Program-made: the position numbers and the translations under genes
Assembly (NCBI RefSeq): GCF_032854445.1
Contig: NC_088301.1
Coordinates: 17,506,018 to 17,570,017, forward strand
Origin: Liolophura sinensis
Taxonomy: Eukaryota; Mollusca; Polyplacophora; Chitonida; Chitonidae
Length of the DNA stretch: 64,000 nucleotides
Reading direction: 5' to 3'
In this document: positions 1 through 26,239 of the stretch, piece after piece
How positions within the stretch are numbered: position 1 is the first letter of the stretch
Layout: the number at the start of each line of letters is the position of its first letter
Notes under the pieces: generated by a model
What the model saw: the letters and a program-made list of their open reading frames with translations, nothing else
What the model was told of the DNA's origin: nothing
Database searches by the model: none

Positions 1-929
1 TTGCAGTGTTAGAGCACTGTATATTATTAGTTACGTGGTTACTCAGTGATAGGATACGCAGATATATGGTGTCAATAATCCTCATATTGGGGGGAGACGC
101 CAAGGGTAACGAATTTATCCTGCAAAGACCCATTAATTCAATGCAGAAGACCGATGTATAGTTGAATGGCTTGAGCAGCGTGACCATAAGATAACCCAAG
201 AAAGGGAGATAGCCTACTCACAAGACATTTGACTTCGTCTGCTGGATTCGAGAATATATCTGTACCCCGCGTGGCCGTTACTGTCCAATGAAAAGCAGAG
301 TATTTGTCTCATGCCAGATACTATAACATGCAGGTTAAACCAAAAGTTAAGCGAGCCTTGGTTATAAGGTGTACGTTGACTTTGATTCTATTTAGTCATA
401 TAACCCTGAAGGGTAAAACGAGACTGCTATGCGTTTGCGTGAGGCAGTTGTTTACAGTCCATTTGTTGAACGGGCGACCTAAGCCCTATGCCCTCCTAGA
501 TATTAATAGCATACATTTGTCAACCCCCTGTATCAAAAAGGTAAGTATATTGGTGGGTATGTTATCCCTCAGTGGTGTATGACTACACAAAATACAAGAC
601 AAACTTCACCTTATCAATAAGGCTTGCATGATGTTTAGATTCTATTACGTAATACCATTGAGGGATCCCTTAAACTTCAAGGCCTCTGCGACTGAAACCC
701 AAGAAAAAACATCAGAACTGATTCAGAATTTCATCCTTCATTTGTATTTATTTAGACAGAGTATTAAATCTAGCAAGGTTTGTTCTCTTACGTACAGGTT
801 TACAATTACGTTAACATAGCATTTGCTTATTCTGTGGTGTCCTTCTTAATGATTTGTTATAATAGAAATGACGACCAGCCCGCTGTTTCCATAATTCTTT
901 TAATAGGTGCTGCACAAGAGTTGGCCTTT
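1..929. other. RPTP-A intron sequence, no gene seen
   Basis: Matches the start of the second unit from about 40245 (shared block TATATTATTAGTTAC then GTGATAGGATACGCA). No exon with good splice sites was recognised. Short open frames here are not conserved with copy B. Confidence 0.6.
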
Positions 930-3900
930 AAAACGTCTTTATTCAAATGAGGTTTAACATAACCGATGAATAGTTTGGTTTCACTCTTTCTAGGACTGTT
1001 GGTTAGCTCAGTATATTCCGCCAACACCGTACGTACACAAAGTCGCCTATCTGCTGAATAGGCCTTAACTCCTATATTTGGAGGATAATATCCAGGTCTG
1101 CTCTGCTTCCGAAACAGTGAAACTAAAAGTAAACGTGCATATTTTTAATGTCTAATAAATGAAGAGTTTGACCTCTAGTCGCAGTCACCAGAACAATTAA
1201 CATTGCCGTCTTAATGGTGAGAACTTCTAGTGAAATAAATTTAACTGGCGATAAAGTTTTAATGAGCAATAACACTTCACTGACATCCCATATTTCAGAA
1301 TATCTTGGGCTAGGAGGCTGCAGATTGAAAATGGCCTTCATAGATTTTATTACTGAAGGGTGTACTCCGGCTGTGTGAACTTTACAAATCGGCGTCACAT
1401 ACAATAATGAACACCTTGCAGTATTTACGGTATTATACCCCAAACGTTTATCAAACAAACCAGTCAGAATATCCCAAACTACAGAGATATCTGCTGATAC
1501 CGAACTTGTTTGTTGCCTATCGCAATTACCAGCCCATCTGTACGCGTAGCTGTTGTACACGTAGCTGAGTCCCTGGCTTCCAGGGAGGGGGAGGATGGTA
1601 TCGGCAGCGCGTGTCGCAACGTTCTAGTTTTGAATAGATATCCTGACAGTCTGCACGCTAAGAGTTTCAGTTTCCCCCAAAAAGGCTGCGGGGCTGAGCT
1701 GTGAGGGAAAGTCAGTAGATCCGACCTTTGATGACGTAGCAATGGCACTGCTGTCCGCATGCGTAGTAAGAGAGAAAAGCAGGTTTGGGTCCGCCAGGCC
1801 GGCGTTATGAAGATACCGATCGCTCCATCTTCCCTGCTCTTTTGAAGACACACTGGAATGAGGCTGAAAGGTGGCAGCATGAGAATCCCTTCGCCAAGAG
1901 ACATACTTGTCTACTTTAGCATTGAGACCAGATGGAAACAAATTGATCTCTGGCTTCCTAAAATACAGTCCCTTAACCCTCCAGAGGAGCTCCTTTTTCA
2001 TCTCTCCTGTAATTTCCACCAAAACGTCATAATCATCCTAAATGACATTGAGGGTATTTATTTTGCTTCTTTCTAAACATCTTTTCTGTAACGGACCATA
2101 CTGAACCCCAGAACAACAAGACACAATTGTACTGATGAGATTTGCTATATCTCGAATTTTTGTTCTTTTATGGATGAGCAATGAAGGGCATCTATCCATC
2201 AAAATGTCTGCCTTTCCTTTTGTCATTGTAGCTTCCATTTTACTGTATCAGTATGGAAATCTAAATGGTTAATTTGTAAGCTCGGCTTTAAGCATGATTT
2301 TTCAACATTGGTAGTAAATTATTGAAATTCAAGGAAATCAACAGGTTTCTTTTCAAATTTTGCCGTAACTTATCCAGCGAAACTGCCCATAGCATGCTGT
2401 CATCAATATAACCAGATATGCAAAAAATTTGCGTTCATGAGCTTAGTATACTTCCTTGGGGCAAGCCAATTGGTAAACCACTGAAACTGATTTTCCCAGG
2501 AAAACCTCAAATATTTTTAAAAGCCATTTCTTACTGGCACACTACATTAAGCTTCTTTTTTATATATGGATGGCATATAACACTGGTGTTAAACGTTTAA
2601 CCATTACTTCAAACGTTTCCATTTTAAAATGGTGATATTCGACATGGTGATTTAAGTTTATCAGATTAAGTATTAGCTGAAAAAGGCCCACTCTTCTTGG
2701 GTTTGGAGAATATGGGTGAAGTAAACTCGCCTGTGCACTCATCAGCTTTTTCTAGGACTTCATTCTGCACAAGTTTCTATGCTCACCTGCTTTTGTTCAG
2801 CAGCATTTACTAGTTTTTCAGAAGGCATATGTAACTGACAAGGTGGAGAGCAAAATTCAGTAGTCAAACGACAGACAGTTTCCATGATACTTTCATCTGA
2901 AATTATTTGTCTCCAATTACTGATATAATGTGTTACACGACCTGCCTTAATAGATTGCTTATTTCCAACAAATTGATCAACACCTTCGTTCAACGTGGTT
3001 AACGAGACTGTCCTCTGACCAGGCCATGGAAGACCATCCTCTAAACACCATGCCTCCTCTTCCACGAACCCGTCCACGATTTCGTAGGCTAACAGCCACC
3101 AGATTGACATGTTGTATGCGTTCTACCCTTTTCTCCAATTCACTCCCAAATAAAAAATTCGGAATTAGCAACTGAGGCTGAACATAAACGCTGGTAGACT
3201 GGACTCAGTTCAAGCTTCATAAACTCACGTCGTGGAAGACATAAATTATGAAATCCGTGTCCCAGTAAGCAATTGCATTTGTCCCCATGTCCAGCAAGAT
3301 GCTTGCAGACTCTCATTTCAATTTTACGACCTTATCATATTTCTGAATAAGGCAATTCCCTGCTTTAGCAGAAGTCTATGTTACTTAAAGCTTGCTATCC
3401 ATTATTTGAGTAGCGCTTTGAGAATGTCCCATATTAGTTGGTTTAAACGGACACAATTTTCTGGTCTCAAGATGGATTTAGTTAAGTCTTTATAATGCTA
3501 ATCCACCTTTTCATTTTGAAATAATCCACTGAGTTTCTGAGTCTCGGCATATTCATAATCATAGTCAGACCACATGATGGCAACTTTACGGCCGATTTCA
3601 GTCTGACTAGTCAAAGTCTCAGTCATCATTTTACTAGTTTCCCTCCTCTTTTTGTTTTATAGGTTATTTTTTTCTTTTCTTTGGGAGGTTTAGATTTCCC
3701 TTTACAATGTTTTTGCACTAAAACTGAACCACCGCGTGGTTCAGGACAGTGTTGACCTACTTTCTTGTCTTGCAATGGCTGCATGCCATGTTGACTCGTT
3801 GGCCCACCGCGTGACTCAACATCCAGCATAAAACCTTGTTTCAGATCTTCTTTTACAGAATCTGGCACATTTTGGTTAACTACTGCTTCTGTAGAACTAT

Positions 3901-3990
3901 CCTCGCCGGACCTAGTAGTTCTAAGTTTCGGATTTTCACCAACCATAGCTGGTTCTAACACGTACTTTGTCCTTAACACGGAGGATATCA
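930..3990 (-). mobile_element. Degenerate DIRS-like retroelement, copy A (antisense in an RPTP intron)
   Basis: Reading the minus strand from 3990 down: a gag-like lysine-rich segment with scattered Cys/His; RT entry ISNWRQIISDESIMETV (near 2900); RILNL-type and VEYHHFKMETFE segment (2740-2600); LPQGS followed by a TGA and then YIDDSMLWAVS, the RT active site (2460-2370); RNase H-like EINLFPSGLNAKVDKYVSW (about 1950); PPFSLIPVCLQK; and a tyrosine-recombinase-like segment PSPRYSEIWDVSEVLLLIK then TATRGQTLHLLDI (1320-1140). The order RT, RNase H, tyrosine recombinase and these motif strings fit DIRS elements. Many stops and frame changes; the recombinase C-terminal half is mostly lost here. It is inactive. 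Confidence 0.82.
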
Positions 3991-4543
3991 CAGGACACAA
4001 CTGCCCACGACAAACACGTTCTTAGCACTGGTTCACGCATGCATACAGCAATCTCGTGGGGTCCCTCAGAGGTATGACGTAAGAGAACTTTGTTTTGGTC
4101 GGCTCTCAGTTGTGTGACTGTATGGTACCCAGTTCATTATTTCAACTAATCTATGACTTCAATTGACCACACCAACTTGTGAACATAACTGTTTAAGGAC
4201 AAGTGAAAAGGTCAGTCGTTGAGAAATAGTTATATGCTTAGTTTAAAGGAGTAACCATAGTGAACACATGTTTGGCAAATCATCTTGACCTATACCATCA
4301 ATGTGGTTATGGTAAGGTTACAATCCACAATCACCAAACACAAGGCCTCGCTCAGTGGTATTATACTGACACCGGACCAACAAGTAATTGGTTTATTTGT
4401 CAAGCGGGGTTATACCAACGTATCTCGACTATAGTATGCCTGTTGTCAAGGTCGTGCCAAAGTAAGGATACACTAGCAGTAGACAGAACTCCTTGAGATG
4501 ATAAGTATTAAGGGTTTTCTGGTATTTCCTGTTTTCACTTCAG

Positions 4544-18419
<13,876 letters not shown>

Positions 18420-19740
18420 AAATCATCTGTCCCGTTCTTACCGTGGTGTGTGGAAACAACATAGCCTGTGACTTATATATATCCATCCGCTGGGAATCTA
18501 AGGATCCAGTTCTGGAAATCACGAATGAAGATCCCGACTCTTTGTTCATTTTGAAAGGACTGGCTAGATTTTATACTATAAGCATAGTCTCTCCAAATCG
18601 CATACAGTTGATTTTGTTGTCTTGAAGGTGTGTGATAACTATTGTAATTGCATGTAAGCATGTAAACCCAGAAGCACAGATAATATCAGCTGTACGTGTA
18701 GATTCAGAAGTACATGTAATTCAAGAAGTACGTTTAAATGGAGAGGGTTATGCCCACATGTATATGTACTGTTAATCTTTTTAGTATTCTTTTGTCTGCC
18801 AGCTTCAACCGATTTTCGCGGCTTGCATTCACAAATTGCATTGGATTTTCACCTGAAAATTTTCGCTTTTTTATTCTCCTCTAAAACATGACCAAACTGC
18901 ATCGTAACGCGTTCGTTTATAAATAAGAATACGCGTAATTAAAATACCCCAAGGAAATGTAGGAAATCATTTTTCACACGCGAATCATTCAGTCATGGGA
19001 TGGTTTTAGTACCGCTGACTTGATAGGATGCATTTGTTTATTGGCTTGTGTATACAAATTCCACGGGTATCGGCCTAAAACTTTTTCTCGTTTTTCCTGA
19101 TGTTCTAAGACATGACCAGAACGCGTCGTAACATTAGTTCACCAATGGCAATGCCTCAAATAGCTCCAAATCAGCCGTTTCGTTGTAGAATGCTTAAATG
19201 CGCATTGGATCATATAAAAAAATGTGTTATATAAAACGAGCGTGATATACTGCTTTAAATATGTATGTTCTGCAGGCAATTACGGCCTCAATAATATTTT
19301 CTTTACTACGTATTACAGACGATTTTTGTGTTCCTTTTAATGATTTGTGTGTGTGACTATGTTTCTGAGTTGTGGAACACATGTACCTATAGTAAACAGC
19401 AACATGTAGAATCAGTAAGATCCGAGGTCCAGCAAAGTATAAACAGAGATTGCATCCATCTAACGTAGAAGATCATCATATATCCGTATGTGAACACCAA
19501 AGGTAAACCTTCTTTATGCAGGTCTATGCAAGTTTCTACAAAGAAGAACTGTTAAATACTAGAAATAAAAGGGTGCGGGGACAAGTATAGGGAGGCTCTG
19601 TCCTAAAGTTTTTGTGCAAACTTATAAAACTGAATTCACAGGCGTAGGTTATTGATGACGCTATCTTCACATGACTTTGAATTATTATCATAGGAGAAAC
19701 TGTTTTACTTTAAATATTTAACATGAAGTCAAGTCATTAA
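18420..19740 (+). other. RPTP-A 3' UTR and downstream flank
   Basis: No coding exon after the stop. The region is strongly conserved with 60714-62080, as expected from recent duplication. A candidate polyadenylation signal AATAAA lies at 19564-19569 (unit B: 61907-61912), but a 3' UTR of over 1 kb is only a guess. Two related blocks (about 18818-18915 and 19040-19140, each with AAACATGACCA or AGACATGACCAG and CGTCGTAAC-like ends) form an old imperfect repeat. Confidence 0.5.
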
Positions 19741-19775
19741 TGTGTAAATGTTTTCTTTACTATTTTGACACAATT

Positions 19776-20042
19776 GTGAACTGTTTTCCGAATATTATAA
19801 GCTCGTGTGTTTTTTTCAAGACACTGTCACGTTACATCACCTCATACAATACAGATGGGCTTTTGTTTTACATGAACTTCTCGTTTTTTCCTTTTAATTA
19901 CAAACTGTGTGAACTGTTTTGTCAATATTATACCCTTCTGTATTTCTTTACGAGGCTGTCACGTTACATCACCTCGTGTAATACAACGGAGCTTTTATTT
20001 TGCATGAACTTTTTCGTTTTAATCTTTGATTACGAACTGTGT
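19776..20042. repeat. Imperfect tandem duplication, unit about 133 bp, unit A
   Basis: Two diverged copies of a block with GTGAACTGTTTT, CTGTCACGTTACATCACCTC and CATGAACTT..TCGTTTT. It is present as a pair in unit B too (62125-62392). Confidence 0.78.
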
Positions 20043-20160
20043 GTTTATTTGAATAGTTTAGAGTCAAATCAAATCCTTTGGCCCGATATACATACGTCCT
20101 CTAAAACCTGTCTTCTGATATGTCTATAAAGACATCGTCTCATGCGTTGGCGGACGAATT

Positions 20161-20429
20161 GGGTGGCCCGATAGTTAGGGCGTCCTATTCGAAGTCGGGA
20201 GACGTGGGATCAAAGCCGGGTCGTGTAAGACCCAAAATAACTTTAAAAATAGTACATGTGCCTGCCTCGCTTGACGCTCAGTGCTGAGAGGTTTAGGCAA
20301 GGAAACATGTTTAAATGGCATCTATAACGAGTGGGGTGTCATGTCTGGTATTTTCGGTATGATACTTCTGTGGAGGCAGCACTTGGGCGGCATGGACTCG
20401 TCCTGCCACCAAAACACACTATATGTGCT
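20161..20429 (+). repeat. SINE family 2 (tRNA-like head), unit A
   Basis: Starts with a tRNA-like sequence (GGTGGCCCGATAGTTAGGGC, GAAGTCGGGAGACGTGGGATC) with A-box and B-box like parts. A body follows with GCCTCGCTTGACGCTCAGTG and GGCGGCATGGACTCGTCCTG. Related copies at 38436-38700 and 62510-62782. I judge it a SINE rather than a tRNA gene because the same body follows each head and the stems are imperfect. Confidence 0.72.
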
Positions 20430-21424
20430 TAAACCTGATTTACATGTAGCCTTCATACAACTGAAACCGTGTCTTAGGCGGCTTCCATCCCCGCAGATTT
20501 TGTACCCCAGATATTCTATATTGCCTTTCTTTCATTCCTGCGTAAAACAGATTTCTACAGATAAACAAGGCATTCTCGGACATGCTCCCTTTCCATTGAT
20601 TTCGTGTAATTGTTTTTTAAATGTGACGACAAGACAGCAATTTGAAGAATTCTTGACCACTCACTTAATCGCCTTTTAAAGCATGCAGTGTGGGGGTTAT
20701 TTCTCCACAGTGCACAGACATCTGTTGTATTAAATTACGACCTAAGTGGTTTAATTTCCTCCAAGTGGATTTTAAAAAAGTCAGAACGTTTATTCTGGCT
20801 TTTCAGATAAGCTTACAAAACTAAAACCTGTCTTGATTTAGGTCTACAACTGATTTAAGCCGCTTTAACTCAGGAACTTGCCATTTGTCATTGTCTGAGG
20901 TTCCATCTGACCACAGCTTACGCCTAAAACCACCTTTGAAACGTGAGAGTGAAGTCAAAGAAGGCCTATGAGGCCTAACAGATGGTGCCATAAACTGTCA
21001 GTCACTTCTATTTAAGCATTTTAAGCAAGTCAGAATAATAATCCCAACGGAAATAAATTGACAAGAGACTGGAATTTACCGTTTGCGGCGAACTATCACC
21101 TTACTGTCGTCGCTTAACTGGCGTTGTATAATCATTTTATATCGTAACTATAATTTTGTGGAGGAAACTGAGAGGTTATACCGATGCTCACAATTCTCAG
21201 CACGTATGGAGATGGAGGAGTTACAAAACCAGAATAATACAGCATTTAAGACATTATTGTCCTATTGGCCCGTTCTGTTTATGATTTTTGGACGTGAATT
21301 GTTTTATTATCAAATATATTGTGCCTCCCCTTCCCCCGCATTAATTACTGTATATTGGAGGAGGGGACGCTGTTAATCACCCACACCCTTACACACCCCA
21401 TGCGCATTCCTCCTGTCCCAAATT

Positions 21425-21660
21425 AACATTTAATCGAAAATTATCGATATTGCTTACTTATTTTCCGATATTGCTAATCCATTTACCGATATCGATAATT
21501 CATTCATCAACATTTATAATTTATTATAGATATGAATACATGTAAATGATTTCTCGATATCGATAAATGAGTTACCGATATCGATAAGTCGCTGCCTGTT
21601 ATTCATATTGATAAATCTTTTATTGATTTTGATAGATGAATTAGTTGTATCCATAAATAG
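21425..21660. repeat. ATCGAT-rich degenerate tandem repeat, unit A
   Basis: A degenerate unit of about 20-24 bp around TTACCGATATCGATAA is repeated roughly ten times (TATCGATATTG, TACCGATATCGATAATTC, CTCGATATCGATAAATGAG and so on). Many units are self-complementary at ATATCGAT. Its counterpart lies at 63781-63955. Confidence 0.75.
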
Positions 21661-22227
21661 TGTTACTCGTTGGCTTCAATTGAAATCACTGTTCCTTTTT
21701 AAGGATAAGGCAAAAGATCTGTATTTGCAAATCTACCACAGGGTCATGTCCGTCTCACCTTAGTTGGTGATTTAATGCAGTAGGCCGTGTTGGGTTCAGA
21801 ATGGGAACACGGCAGTATATTTACTAACTGACATGTAAACACTTGGCAAATTTCATTCGTTTTACTCGCTTCCGTTAATCGTTTTAAAATTCCGGTTAAA
21901 ATATTACGAGATGTCTGGAAGGAGTAATAATTATCAGTGGGCTAAAAGTCGGAATTATAGATATCGATGAAAACCAATTGATCACGATATGCATGCACCA
22001 AATTTAGAGAAAACATGGAGATTATTTGTCTCGTTTACTAATACGTCGTTAGTTACAGAACCAACACCCAAGTAAAAGCTCGCTTAAATCCATGGACACT
22101 TTCCCCTGGGACCGTCTTTACATGTAACAAAGTTAGTGATGTCAGCACACCTCAAATTTGTACAGCATTCCTAGCAACTTCGGCCGGGTTACACCTACTA
22201 AAGCCTACACCTTCGATATTTCACTAT

Positions 22228-22370
22228 ATTTTATTTTATTTATTTATTTGATTGGAGTTTTTACTCAAGATAATTTCACTTATACGACGGCGGCCAGCAT
22301 TATGGCCGGAGAAAACAGGGAAGAGCCCGGTGGAAACCCACGACCATCCGCAGGTTGCTGGCAGACCTTC
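22228..22370 (-). repeat. SINE family 1, truncated
   Basis: Tail repeats, then TACGACGGCGGCCAGCATTATGG and CCATCCGCAGGTTGCTGGCAG; the head is missing. Confidence 0.82.
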
Positions 22371-22924
22371 TCCACTATGTGGCTCAACACCAATTCCCTA
22401 TCTGTCAATAAGGTAGTCTCAGATGAGCGAAATCAACAGAAGGGAGATTGCAATTTTGCTAAGCAAAACGTATAAATTTTACTGTAAAAAAGTTTTGTGA
22501 CCATGGTTATCTGTAGATGTTATATAAGGTAAATATCACACACAAGGGACTTAACACAGACGATGCACACAGAAGCATACAGCAAATGGTGGTTGACATA
22601 CGATTGCAGGGCGCTTTTCATAATTTACGTATTTGCCATTCTCCTAAGTGTGTAACTCGGGTTCGACTTTGAACAGAAGTTTTACAACAACGAAAGCATG
22701 TATAACCAATGACACTGATACACAACTCTGTCTCGTCTGACGTCCTCAGTCTATCTGTGGCAAGTAGTTATGAGAAGAACTTTTTGTTATCGTTGAGATA
22801 CCTGAAGGAACATGTGTAGCTGATCAGGGAGGAACTTTACATCTTCACGGGTTCAGCTTAATGAAAACTTTATATCTTGTGAGAATTCCCTCTGTGTGGT
22901 AAATTGCATCAGGTGAGAATTAGA

Positions 22925-23121
22925 CTTATTTATTTATTTTATTTTATTGGTGATTACGCCGTAGTCAAACCGGGCACATCCAGGGGGAAACCCACGACCA
23001 TCCGCAGTTTGAAGCCAGGCCTTCCCACTTATGGCTGGATAGGAAACCAGCAAGGGGTGGACCATAAACTCACAGAACTCATGGCCATCACGCTGCGCTA
23101 ACCAACTGAGCCACGGAGGTT
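22925..23121 (-). repeat. SINE family 1 with internal deletion
   Basis: Tail, ACGCCGTAGTC, a jump over the TACGACGG region, then GACCATCCGCAG and the tRNA-like head read on the minus strand as GAACCTCCGTGGCTCAGTTG. It lies just before the decayed signal-peptide exon and is absent before the live one. Confidence 0.8.
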
Positions 23122-23173
23122 CCTTATGGGATATACACTGACCTTATAACTGAAGAGGGATTGCCTTTTAGAC

Positions 23174-23234
23174 ATGGAGGATCATGGGAAACAGATAAGC
23201 GGTGCTCTTCGCTTTGTGATGGGAATAACATTTG
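23174..23234 (+). pseudogene. Decayed second copy of the signal-peptide exon
   Basis: Starts MEDHGKQISGALRFVMGITF, closely matching 31849-31909, but the donor GTAAGT has become GCTAAC, so the exon cannot be spliced as in the live copy. Flanks on both sides are also duplicated (about 22500-24500 against 31230-33700). It may be the relic of a further gene unit or a local duplication of the 5' end. Confidence 0.6.
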
Positions 23235-23239
23235 CTAAC

Positions 23240-25000
23240 TATTCTACTTCATGGAAAACGTGTTTGTTCAACATTTTTCATTGCGGAAAACAGACACTAG
23301 TCTTGTGTAATGCTTGCCTCTTAATTAGAAAACTAATTAGAAAGTGTAACTGGCACAGTCATTCTGCTGACAGATAAGGAAATAAATGTTATTAACCGTT
23401 GTCTCCGCCTTAGACTTTAGAATGACATTTATTCATTCCACTTTATTTATACACTGCTGTCTGCTTAAACAGGGGCAGGTAACAGAGTTATACATCTACT
23501 TCATAAAACGCACGGATGATATTCTAAAATGTGTCCAGCTTATACTCTGAGGTGTTTGTTTAGGGTACATCGTCCCCTTTGACAGTCCTTTTGCTAGACT
23601 TCACGGTTCCGATATACTTACATTGCTAACTCACTGCATGGTTGTCCATTCTGAGGGCTTCATAGTTTAATATTTACATGAAGCTAGAAATTCGTGCATG
23701 TATTAGCTTGTCTTGGCATGAGTTAACGGGTGTGGAAACAGGTTTTGTGATTATCAGCGATGGGGACTAGTTTGGGACTGATTGGTGTGCAAATGCCAGA
23801 TCTGCCGACAACAAAAGAACATATGTAAGATAGCAGGAAATGTAGCTACAGTTATTCAGAAAAAAAACATTTTAGCTTATTAATCACGATGTTTATGGTT
23901 TTTCCAAACACCTGTGATAATTTGGACAGAAGGAGAGTTATGAAACCAATATACCGGACATAGGCTATAGTTGAGACACCAAATGATAAACACAGCATAT
24001 GTATATGGGGCATTGGCTTTCAAGTCACCGGTAAGGACACTTTTATGCTTAAATTCCTCGTAGTCAAAACATCTATTCCTAATCACAGACTCGGAATGTC
24101 GTTATTTTAACCTGATACCTGGTTCTCTCTCCCTGTACATCGTGGGTTCATCTTCTGTTTGTTTTGAACTTTTTTCTTCGATCCTTACCAGAAACTAGAT
24201 GATTAGAAGCTTGGATCTAAACGTTTTCCAGGTGCTGCCAAACTGTTAAAAAAGTCCTGTATGTTTTGTTGTAAAACTTGCTGCCTATTTTACCTACGGT
24301 GCATTTTTTATAGATAAACTGTTACAGCTCTGGTCTGACAGTACACATTTACAGCCGATTGTGTAGTTACATATAAAAACAAGGTGTTGTTAAGTACAGG
24401 GCCGTGTTGTGTTTCCCCAGCTGTATTGCTGTAAGGGTGGGGACCCCAGTCACATGTACACCAGTGTGTACACCAGGACGTAGTTTTAAAAGCCCCCCTG
24501 GGTGAGTGAGGCGAGGATCCGTCCCACTTTCGTTACCTCAAGCCAGCTTTTGTGTCAGAATAAGATAGGGCTTATGTGTTTGAAAAACTGTACAATCGGC
24601 CGTGTTAATGCCATCTGTTACTGCTTTAGGTCATGCTGAAGTAGTGAAAAAAATTCCAGCACAACCATTTTGAAATTCGCCTGCAACAAAGACACAGAAG
24701 CCAGCTCTCATGTTCCTACACTACCGTTTACCATACGAACCATACACACGAAATAGGTCAACTTGGATTGAGAAAGGTAAACATTGACTTCATCAATTTA
24801 TCAGGTAGAAGGAAAATCACCAGCCACCAAACGCTGGCCTTCCTCAGTAAACACTACAAAAGTGACTAAAATGTGCCCGAAGTCCTAACCTGTGTTATAG
24901 AGATTTCCTTGCTCAATATTGCTGGCCGCTGTCGTATAAGTGAGGCATTCTGGTTTACACAGGTAAATTAAAGATTAAAAGTGGTTATATTTTTATACTT
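23240..25000. other. Spacer, diverged duplicate of 31910-33700
   Basis: No gene seen. Blocks such as GGGGACTAGTTTGGGACTGA (32310 reads GGGGACCAGTTTGGGACGGA) and GCCGATTGTGTAGTTACATA (33490 region) show that it is the flank of the duplicated first exon. Confidence 0.55.
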
Positions 25001-25049
25001 CGGGGGGGAAATCGGCGTCTTTCAAGTGGTGTTTTCAAGCTGATTCAAC

Positions 25050-26180
25050 ATACCACGTCTGGACACTGTCACAAGAAATATTGCCATTGGAAGACTTCGT
25101 CCATTTCTAGGCGTCTACACGTCAGCCAGAGCACGATTTCACGGCTTGCTGCCCACTACAACAATACTGGGACAACAAATGACCGTCGGTGTTCAGGTCG
25201 ACCACGAGTCACTACAGCAGCCCAAGATGGCTACATAAGGGTCCTCCATTTGCGTGACCGTTGTGCTACAGCTGAAAGCACAGCAGCCAGCATTCCGGGA
25301 CTGAGGAGGATATCAGGTCAGACAGTGCGGAACAGGCTGAGGGAACATGGACTGAGAGCCAGGAGACCCTATGTTGGGATCGTGCTGCGTCCTCACCATC
25401 GCGCCAATCGCCTCCGATGGTGTAACAACGTGACTGCATGGAATCTACGCAACTGGTGACGCATTTGGTTCAGTGATGAGTCCAGATTCCTATTGCAGAG
25501 ACGTGATGGTAGAAACCGGGTTTACAGACGTGCTCACGAACGTTATGCCCCTAACTGCGTACGCCCAGTGGACAGATTTGGTGGAGGGAGTGTGATGATG
25601 TGGGCAGCAATATCGTATAGTGGTCGTATAAATCTTGTCCACGTTCAGGGAAATCTTACGGCCGCACGCTACCGAGACACCATCCTGCAGCCACACCTCT
25701 TACCTGTCATTGACGTTCAGCGGGAGTTGTTCCAGCAGGACAACTCCAGACCGCACACGGCACGTGTCACAAGGGACTTCCTCGCCGAAAACAATGTAAA
25801 TGTGCTACCCTGGCCGTCCCGTTCCCCGGATCTAAACCCAATTGAGCATCTGTGGGATGAACTTGATCGACGTCTACGCCAACGTCAACCTCAACCCCAA
25901 ACGCTTCAAAAGCAAGTTGCATGTTTGCAGGAGGAGTGGCAGAACATTCCCCAGGCCTCTATCCAGCGTCTCATCCAGTCCATGACAAGGCGTGTCAGAA
26001 CTGTTATTCGTGCCCGTGGTGGTCACAACAGATACTGACATTCCACTCAAGTGGGAGACTCATTGTGAGTGTCTTACCTCAAGTTGATGGCCTTGTTGTC
26101 TAGATATGGACCCTTCCTTAATCTGTGTAAAAAACATTTGCAGAATAGCAATTCTTATTTAGTTATGCATAATTGAAAAG
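25050..26180 (+). mobile_element. Tc1/mariner-like DNA transposon
   Basis: About 1.1 kb holding a degenerate transposase gene (see the next entry). A distinct AT-rich end lies after the stop at 26038. I could not fix terminal inverted repeats by eye, so the outer limits are approximate. Confidence 0.7.
25084..26038 (+). pseudogene. Tc1-like (DD34E) transposase, inactivated
   Basis: Reads from an HTH segment (RRLHVSQSTISRLAAHYNNT) through GRPRVTTAAQD, ISGQTVRNRLREHGLRARRP and WFSDESRF (first Asp), then FQQDNSRPHTA (second Asp) and SPDLNPIEHLWDELDR (Glu). Counting from the second Asp, the Glu has 34 residues between, hence DD34E. One TGA (25457-25459) interrupts the frame right before RIWFSDESRF, where an Arg codon is expected. 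The N-terminal start is lost or frameshifted before 25090. The copy is otherwise well preserved, so it is young. Confidence 0.9.
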
Positions 26181-26239
26181 ACTGCAACACCTCCGCAAAA
26201 AACCGGGTTATGCGTTTCTTTTTTTGGATAGTATATATA

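Noticed and set aside
3626-4000. 124-codon minus-strand frame as an independent gene
   Set aside because: It lies at the 5' end of the DIRS-like element and is best read as a gag-like remnant; the copy B frame is broken.
4260-4496. Open frame upstream of the transmembrane exon, related to 44617-44910
   Set aside because: The two copies do not keep the same frame, and there are no cysteine patterns or splice sites fitting an ectodomain exon.
18443-18625. 60-codon open frame after the RPTP-A stop, repeated at 60737-60919
   Set aside because: It lies in the probable 3' UTR, has no recognisable domain, and its similarity between units is explained by recent duplication.
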